NCBI GenBank assembly: GCA_028274465.1
Contig: CM051456.1
Location: 88,088,753 to 88,152,752, forward strand
Reading direction: 5' to 3'
DNA: 64,000 nucleotides
Source of the DNA: Plantago ovata
Taxonomy: Eukaryota; Streptophyta; Magnoliopsida; Lamiales; Plantaginaceae
The notes beneath the pieces are model-generated. The model saw nothing but the letters and a program-made list of their open reading frames with translations. It was not told where the DNA came from and did not search any database. Below are positions 57,213-64,000 of the stretch, piece after piece. The number at the start of each line of letters is the position of its first letter. Positions within the stretch are counted from its first letter, which is position 1. Made by a program: the position numbers and the translations under genes.

Positions 57213-58754
57213 GCGCATACAGGAGTCGAGTCAAAGACTTTAAACAATGACGCTATCCGGGAGGCAACCCGGAATTTTTATTGCTTTCTTTACCGCTTTA
57301 GATTTTATCTCACGAGTTTGATTGAGTATTATAGGTCACTTATACAAGCATTAGCTCTCACCTTGGATCCACTTTCGACGTTCGGGACGAGCGACGACGT
57401 TCAGGTTTGGGGAGGAGGATATCGCTGGTTATCTCTATACTTATCTTGCTTATGATAAACTCGTGAAATTTTTTGCATTTGCACGTTTACTGCTTTCCTA
57501 GGATAGTCTTGCATGTTTTATATGGAGTTTATTGCCGAATTTTTTGAACTTTTTTATTGGGTGATCAACTAACTATGCCATTAATCGTATGCTTCATCTC
57601 TATGAATTTGTTTGAGGTTTTTCTCGCTTGGCTTGTCACATTTATGTATTGCACTTAGTTAAGCATGGTAGTCTCGACATCACTTAGTGGTGTTTTCTCT
57701 ACTGCGGTTCACGAAGGCCTTTATAATAGGATGATGCATGTTAGGGTCTTATGGTTGTTTTCCCGAGTAATTATGTACCTAAGAGGCAACAAGTCTTCAC
57801 CATGCTTTGAGATTGCTAAATGCCTAGGAAGGAGGTAGTGTGAGGTTGTGTGATCCTTTGTTTATAACCTATTTTTCCGAATAGGTTTGGGGAGGGGGTT
57901 ACACCATCATAGACTTGTTTCTGTTTTCCATTTTCGTACCGTGAGTTTATTTTCCTTTTTCGTAAATTTTGTACTCCAACCTATTCTTTCGAATATGTTT
58001 GGGGAAGTCGTGAGAGTCATTTTGTTTCTCTTTTTGTTGTGCTACTGCTGGCTAGAAAAAAAAATCGAAAAAAAGAAAGAAAAATTTCTAGAAAAAGAAA
58101 AGAAAAAGAAAAAAAAGAATCTGGAAAGGAAAAAAAGAAAAAAAAAGAAAAGACCCCAAAAAAGCAAAGAAGGGTCCAAAAAAGAAAGCCAAATAGCAGT
58201 TTAGCAAAGTGTTGAGTCTTTTCCATTTTTGTAATGTTCGTAATCGTGTTTTTATCTTTTTTGTCTTGAGTGTCATCTGTTCTAGACCACCCTCGTCCTG
58301 CCATTCAGGAAGTGGTGAATAGTTTGAGACTTTACTTGAGAGATGGGTAGAATAGGGGAGTGTTATCTTTTATAGGGAACCCTCCTTCGTTTGATGAGAG
58401 CCAGTACTGGTTCGACCTCTTTTGAGGAAAAGTCTTAACATGGTGGAACAGCAGTAAGTCCTCAGTTTCATAGGCACGGGGCAACCATTCGTATCTTAGC
58501 ATGCTTCATTACGTCGTCACTGACTAGGTCCAAGTAGAGAATGTTACGAGAGACTATCTTGTCTTGACATAAGTGCTTATGTGGATGTGGATAAGTCAAT
58601 CGAGGTATTCTTCAACCTATATTCATGCTTTGATTTATATGGTTTTTGTTCATATGTTATTTGATAGATTCAGTACATTAGTTCATTTTATTTGGCATGA
58701 AACTCCATTTTGTGTCTTGCATGTTTTTTGTATTAGAGTCTAGCTTAGTTGCTT
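57213..58754 (+). other. Non-coding module of element B
   Basis: Follows protease directly, with no ORF2. It holds the CCGGGAGGCAACCCGG inverted repeat (about 57257-57275), two AACCTATT..AATAGGTT-type hairpins (57866-57888 and 57978-58001) each with GGTTTGGGGA or similar, and a purine-rich tract (about 58050-58190). Blocks near 57690-57840 and 58270-58560 are shared with A and C. Confidence 0.75.
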
Positions 58755-58785
58755 GAGGACAAGCAAAGGTTCGGTTTGGGGAGTT
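58755..58785 (+). promoter_or_regulatory. Polypurine tract of element B
   Basis: AGCAAAGGTTCGGTTTGGGG, then AGTT at the 3' LTR; the same as in A. Confidence 0.85.
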
Positions 58786-60061
58786 TTATGAATGTGTATT
58801 TTACACTTTCATTCGAGTCTTTTTCACCTATTTTAGCTATCCTCTATGTTAATTTAGCTATATTTTAGTACATTTTATTAGAATAGTGTCACGTTTCCCT
58901 TTAGATTTTATTTTACAGGTTTTGGTTGAAATTCGAGGATTTCCGGGCAATTATATTGAAGTTGACAAGAAATTGGTGTTCCAGAAGCCTATTTGGAGTA
59001 TCTGAAGGTTTCCGGATAGGATTTGGAGTCTAGGGGTCGAATCTGGAGGTTAGAAGGCCACTAGAAGTCAGAAACCGAGTCCGAAAAGGTGAAGAAATCC
59101 AAAACCGCGTCGAAAACGCGGAATTCCGCGAAAAAAACGGGGGGTGAACCGCCAGAGAGCTGGGGCGAACCGCCCCGTAGTTTTTCGGGGCCTATATATA
59201 GTTGCTCAGTTTTTCTCCGAAAATCATATCTTTCCAGACCTACTTTCTCACCTCTCTCTATAGTTTTAGGTAGGAACTTCCCGGGGCCTGTCCTGGGAGT
59301 TCTGTAGCTTAGGGGATACTTTTTCATAGCGGATTGGAGCTCGTAGGATCGCAATTCTTCGGAGATTGACAACCTTCGGTAACTTGTATCTTACAGTTTA
59401 ATCTACTTATTTTATATATCATTCAATATGTTTTCTTCTATGATTTCTGTTGATTGCATGCCTATTATGAGTAGCTAAACTTATCGTTGGTGGTAGTATG
59501 TGAATTCTTAGCGAAGGGAAGATAATCATGCTAATGGCTATATCGCGCATTATACTCCGTGTCATTGCTTTATTTCGTTGATCAGTTGCAACCTAAATTC
59601 TCGTATGTTGTATTAATTATTATGCACAATTGGACACTTGTCGACCATCAGACCAATTATCTTCGTAGTGTTGAATAATTACGGAACACATTAGGACAAT
59701 CGTGATTGACTTGTCAGACCAATTATCTTCGTAGTGCTTAATATTTGCAACATGACACTAGATTGATTCAAAGATCTCTATGCAAGACCGAGGAATTTAT
59801 GCATGATTATCGACCCGTTATGTTAAGAAGGACCATACTATCACCAATCTCCATTATCTGCTAGAAACCCCCTATTGCTATCTGTCTGTTGTTTTATATT
59901 CTCTTGTTAAATAGATAAAGCTAGTTATAGTCCTGAGAGAACGACACTCGAGTCATTCTACCGCTACACTATGGTTTTCGTTGTAGTTGTGGATTGCCTT
60001 TGGCTAATTACAAATTTATTTGATTCGTTCGCGTTGGAGCACGACATCCGCGCGTTCATCA
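58786..60061 (+). repeat. 3' LTR of element B
   Basis: Nearly identical to 43858-45113. It has one extra palindrome unit beside the TATA box (59138-59177; TATA 59192-59201). Ends TTCATCA before the CTGTG duplication. Confidence 0.9.
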
Positions 60062-60066
60062 CTGTG

Positions 60067-60973
60067 GTGTTCTTACTGAGGATAACTGATGTTGTATTCC
60101 TTTTGAGGTACAATATTCAGTTATGTATTGGTTTACAAACTCAGTACCATGGTCTGTCCTTATGACTTTTACCTTGTCATTTTTCATGACTTCAAGCTTA
60201 TTCAGAAAGTTAGGTATTTCAGTCTTGGTTTCAGATTTGTGCTTGATGAATACTACCCAAGTGAATCTTGAATAGTCATCTACCACGACTAGACCATACT
60301 TAGCTTGTTGAAGAAGATTCAAACAAGTCCATGTGCAAGAGTTGTAAAGGTTTTGTAGTTGACGGTACTGCCTTATTCTTGAAAGAAGATTTGGTTTGCT
60401 TTCCTTGCTGACATGCATTGCAAACACCATCCTTCTTAAAATTAACCCTAGGTAATCCAACTACAAGTGCCTTTTTAGACAGCTTATTCAGCGTCTTGAA
60501 GTTTAGATAACTTGTTCGTTTATGCCATAACCATGCTTTTTCAGCAAGGCAATCATGATCTGAGACAAGGCATTTTTCAACAATTGTTGAAGACCAATCA
60601 ACGGTGTACAAGCCTCCTGATCTTCTTGCAATCATTATTACCTTTTTAGTCTCGAATTCTATAAGTTTACATTCATCACTTTGATTTTGATGAAGTATCC
60701 TTTGTCAGCAAACTGACTCATGCTGAAAAGGTTAAACTTAAGATTTTTGACATAAAGAACTCCAGTAATGGTTATGCATCCTAACTTCACGTCACCATAG
60801 CCTTTTGTAGAACCGGAGCCTCCACCAGCAAACCGTATTGTTGGACCTTTAGACCACCATCTATAGTCTATAAGGTTATTCTTGTTGCCCGTCATGTGCT
60901 TTCCACAACCACTATCAAAGTGCCAGATTGCATCGTTTGTCTCCGTGGCTGAAGTCTGTACCATCAAGAGCAA
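60067..60973 (-). pseudogene. Protease and integrase start of element H
   Basis: Protease: AIWHFDSGCGKHMTGNKNNL (DSG active site), and GVLYVKNLKFNLFSMSQFAD. Integrase zinc-binding region: LWHKRTSYLNFKTLNKLSKK and CNACQQGKQ. Integrase core: GLVVVDDYSRFTWVVFIKHK and VIRTDHGTEFVN (catalytic aspartates), then GIQHQLSSVRTPQ. B is inserted at the downstream edge. Broken, about two to three breaks. Confidence 0.85.
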
Positions 60974-60978
60974 ACAAG

Positions 60979-63399
60979 TTAATTATCCAATAATGAATGT
61001 CCATTAACATGTTCAAGAATGCATCCAGTGGAAACCCAAGTCTTAAGTTTTTCAACTTTGACTTGTTTTTTACTTGCTGAGGAACTAGGAGGTTTTGAGC
61101 TGAAAGACTTTTGACTTGTGCTGGTCAAATCCACTTTCTGATGTGGTGTCTTGCTCGGTTGACCTTTTTGCTGAACATACTTTTCAGTAAGTTCTTTTCT
61201 AGCAAGGTTCCTTCTAGCCCTAGCATTAAGAGTCTTTTCTGAACTGTTCGGCTTGATTTTCTTCATCTCTTTAAAGTATCTTTGTTGACTTTGCTTATAC
61301 TCATGATAAAGTTGACTTTGCTTGGTTTTGAAACCGAGTCCACTTTTCGGAGAATGCTGAGCTTTTGTGTCAGCAACCTTACTTGATTCAGGTTTGTCAG
61401 CAAAGGTCTTCTGATTACTTTTAGTAATCTTTCCTTTAGACTTAACAACTTGCTTTTCAGCAACTTGTTTGGCAGGATGCTTCACAACATCCTTCTTCTT
61501 TCCAGTTTGCTTCTCAGCAACCTGTTTTCCTTTTAAAGTCTTGTTACTTTGAGTAGCAACAACGCGCTTTATGGTCATAGGTACTTGATTGCATGTTTCA
61601 ACAACCTTAGATTGACCAAACTGATAGAGTTCTGGTAGACCACTATCAATAGCACGTACAAAGGAGATCGATGATTTATCTTTACTCAAGATTTCTACGT
61701 CATCACCTTCATACATTGCACCTAAACCTTCTTTCTGAGATGGATCTCTCAAGTAAGAGTTTAGTTCAGTCAGCGTATTACTTGCGTCCACATAAGATTT
61801 GAAATTGATTTTCATCTTTTTCATCTCTTGGATTTCAGCAAGTAACTTTAGAATTGAGGACTGATATTCTTCCAATTCTAATGCCATTTGATAATTCTTC
61901 TCTGTAGCTTCAGCAATCAACTTCTGAAGACGCCTTATTTCAACATCCTTCTCTTCTGTCTCTTCCTTCAGCAAGACGTACTTTTCAGTAGTCTGCTTGG
62001 TCAGAGTTTCAGCAATTTGTAGTTTCTCTTGCTGTCTGCTCAGAGTTTTCTCAAATCTTTCGATTTCTCCTTGAATCTTGTCAAGGTCAATCTCGTCCTC
62101 ACTTTCTGAGTCTGAGTCAGAGGTAGGGTTGTTTACCTGACCGGCCATGAGGCAGAACTCGTAGTTTGACACATCTGGATAAGCTTCCATAGCTATTCCA
62201 CAAACTTCTTTGCCAATCTCCACGTCTAGAGTGGCTTCTTCATCGTCAGTGTCTGAACTTTCATCCTCACTGTCTTCGGAGCTAGTATCAATACACAATG
62301 CATCGATTTTTGCTTGAAGCTTCTTCTTTTCTTCAGCAATAAAAGCTCTTTTGAACTTCTTCTTCTTTTCAGCAGATTTGCCTTTCAGCAAAGGGCAATT
62401 AGCTTTGAAGTGTCCAGGCTTTTTGCAGTAAAAGCATAGATCATTTCCAACTGCTGGTTCTTCTGATGAAGTAGCTTGCTGAGCTTGCTTGTTCAGCGAG
62501 CTAGTCTCATTCTTGTACTTATGGTAGTTGTTACCAAGATGCTTTTTCAGCTTCTCTTTTGCTTTTCGCCTTTCAAGTTCCTTGCTGATAAATTTCTTCA
62601 TGTTTTTGACAACTAAAGAGTTTTCATCAGTAGGCTCTTTTTTATTCTTCTTTTCAGAAGATGACGGCTTTGCAGCAAGAGCAATGTTTTGCGATTTTTC
62701 AGCAAATACATTTTCTCTTTGCTTTGTCTCATAGTTGACAGTAGCAAGATGAGAGAACAACTCTGTTGGTGTAATGTCTGGCATTCCTTGATTGTAATAG
62801 AAATTCTGAGTGTGGATCCATTCTTGATTCAGACTTCTGATGATAGCTTTCACATTCTCAGAATCTGAGTAAAGGTTTCCAACACCCAAGGCTGCCATTT
62901 CACTAACAAGAGTTGTGAATCTTAAATCGAAGTCTTCCAGTGACTCCTTTGTACCTTGCTTAAACTTTTGAAACTTTAATTTAAGTACTTCAAGTTTGTT
63001 TTCCTAGGTTTTGTCAGATCCATCACAAAGATCTTGAACCATTTTCCAAGCTGCTTTTGCAGTCTTAGCACCCCACAGTTTGCACTGTATGGTATTCGGA
63101 GTTGATCAAATGATGATATTTCTTGCTTGGCCATCAAGACGGAATCTCTTAGCTTCGTCAGAAGTCCATTCCTCTCTTGGTTTTGGAACAACCGTATCCG
63201 ATGGTTCGCCTAAGATAGTTTCCTTTCCAACTTCAGTGGTCTTGTGAGGGAAACTCCTTTCAACCTTATTTATCTTGATAGGTCCATCATTAATGACGGT
63301 GACCGTCTCATCACTAATGGCCTCAAGATGTAGCATCATGTTGTTTCGCCATTTTTCGTAATTTTCCAGCTTTAGCAAGGGAGCATCTCCTAAAAACAT
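60979..63399 (-). pseudogene. Gag region of element H
   Basis: Starts MFLGDAPLLKLENYEKWRNN at 63399, the usual Copia Gag opening, with EEWTSDEAKRFRLDGQARNI. Then comes a SIRE-type Gag body with GVGNLYSDSENVKAIIRSLN, a zinc knuckle CFYCKKPGHFKANC (CX2CX4HX4C), an acidic Ser/Asp run, and a long coiled coil (about 62060-61800). A lysine-rich tail with repeated VAEKQ completes it. The large coiled-coil tail is typical of SIRE/Maximus Gag. It would form the particle. Broken, about two breaks. Confidence 0.85.
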
Positions 63400-63497
63400 C
63401 TTGTCAGCAAAGCACTACCAAACTGATCAAGTGAGAGTGATTTACGGAAAGCACCTAAGGGGATCTAGGTTCAGTGCTGAAGGTTAAGGAACCTCCA

Positions 63498-63509
63498 GCT
63501 CTGATACCA
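63498..63509 (-). promoter_or_regulatory. Primer-binding site of element H (initiator tRNA-Met)
   Basis: On the - strand TGGTATCAGAGC, two bases from the LTR. The bases between here and Gag (63400-63497) are a short untranslated leader. Confidence 0.9.
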
Positions 63510-63511
63510 CT

Positions 63512-64000
63512 TGTTGGTCCCTTTAAACAACAAGAAAAGACTAGGGGGGGGTGAATAGTCTTTTCAAACTTTCGTCGTTTAAAACTTTCTCAGCAAGTGC
63601 TTATTACTTTTCAGTAATGAGTTTGCTGATAGTTAACTTTCTCAGCAAGCGTAAGTTACTTTTCAGTAACTAGGTTTGCTGATACTTAAAATCAGAGAGC
63701 GGAAGTCTTTGATACAATAAGTGCCCTTTCAGTAAATGAAGGTTTCAGGAAGTGATGTGAGTGACTGTGTACAGACAGATATGATTTGCTGAAAACTAAG
63801 TACAGTAAGTAAATCACACAAACACTTTTATAGTGGTATCTGAGAGTGGCGTAATCTCTCAACTAATCCACTTTGTCCTTTCTAGGACTGAATCCACTAA
63901 GATATGATTGAAGTTCCTTACAACACCTATCTAGAGTGATTCAAACAGAAACCAAAGCACACTTGCTTCGTCTCCAACCTAATCTAGAGAACGCAACCTT
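63512..64000 (-). repeat. 5' LTR of element H, cut by window end
   Basis: Matches 24217-about 24720 with few differences. Its remaining 1.1 kb and the other target copy lie beyond the window. Confidence 0.9.

Larger units (their letters stand above)
43858..60061 (+). mobile_element. Element B: Athila-type Gypsy element, A family, interrupted by C
   Basis: A + strand element inserted in H integrase with perfect CTGTG duplications (43853-43857 and 60062-60066). Parts: 5' LTR (43858-45113), tRNA-Asp primer site, Gag, [element C with its target duplication], rest of Gag and protease, conserved non-coding module, polypurine tract, 3' LTR (about 58786-60061). Without C it is about 6.4 kb. It has no polymerase and, unlike A, no ORF2 module, so it is the most reduced form here. 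Its LTRs are nearly identical, so it is young. It is broken, with about two to three breaks besides the insertion. Confidence 0.9.
24217..64000 (-). mobile_element. Element H: SIRE/Maximus-type Ty1/Copia element
   Basis: A very long - strand Copia element inserted in G. It runs from the 3' LTR (24217-25803) to a 5' LTR cut by the window end (63512 onward). Order: LTR, tRNA-Met primer site, Gag, protease, integrase (interrupted by B), reverse transcriptase and RNase H, hairpin spacer, accessory ORF2/ORF3 region of about 5 kb, polypurine tract, LTR. Without B and without the overlap duplication it would span about 15 kb, as expected for SIRE/Maximus. Its LTRs differ at only a few percent of positions where both are visible. 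The RT-RNase H part is open in one copy; Gag, protease-integrase and the accessory region are broken, about six to eight breaks in all. Confidence 0.85.

Overview
The window looks like nuclear DNA of a flowering plant, probably a eudicot. I find no host gene. Nearly every base belongs to LTR retrotransposons inserted into one another. The plant assignment rests on primer-binding sites matching plant tRNA-Asp (TGGCGCCGTTGCCGGGGA) and initiator tRNA-Met (TGGTATCAGAGC), Athila-type Gypsy Gag proteins, and a very long SIRE/Maximus-type Copia element. Species cannot be judged from this sequence.

Layout, with element names used in the entries. D (Copia, SIRE-like, + strand) occupies 1-2624 and 12176-12958 and is interrupted by A (Athila-type Gypsy without polymerase, - strand, 2625-12175). 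D itself sits in E (an old SIRE-like copy, - strand, 12959-16089). E is also interrupted by F-G (Copia, - strand, 16090-24216), an apparent tandem arrangement sharing one 2.1-kb LTR. G is interrupted by H (Copia, SIRE-type, - strand, 24217 to beyond the window end). H is interrupted by B (A-family Gypsy, + strand, 43858-60061), and B by C (another polymerase-less Athila-type element, - strand, 45768-55542). The chain E > F-G > H > B > C is five levels deep. B and C have exact 5-bp target duplications (CTGTG and CTTGG).

A 100-base run of N (35523-35622) splits H. About 9.1 kb before it (26391-35522) is repeated almost exactly after it (35623 to about 44774), including B inserted at the same base. 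This is most simply two contig ends that overlap but were not merged.

The most interesting pattern is shared by three unrelated element families. Each has an accessory ORF (ORF2) with features of its own transcription unit: an intron ending five bases before the ORF2 start in A and C, or a conserved palindrome plus TATA box in D and H. Each also has a short family-specific word clustered both in its LTR and around ORF2: GGGGCGANTCGCCCC in A, CCAAGCGGACCGCTTGG in C, and TTGCTGA in D/H. This is what one would expect if ORF2 proteins, or a host factor, recognised their own family through these words. That functional reading is inference. All elements are described as fossils, with only parts, boundaries and approximate state.
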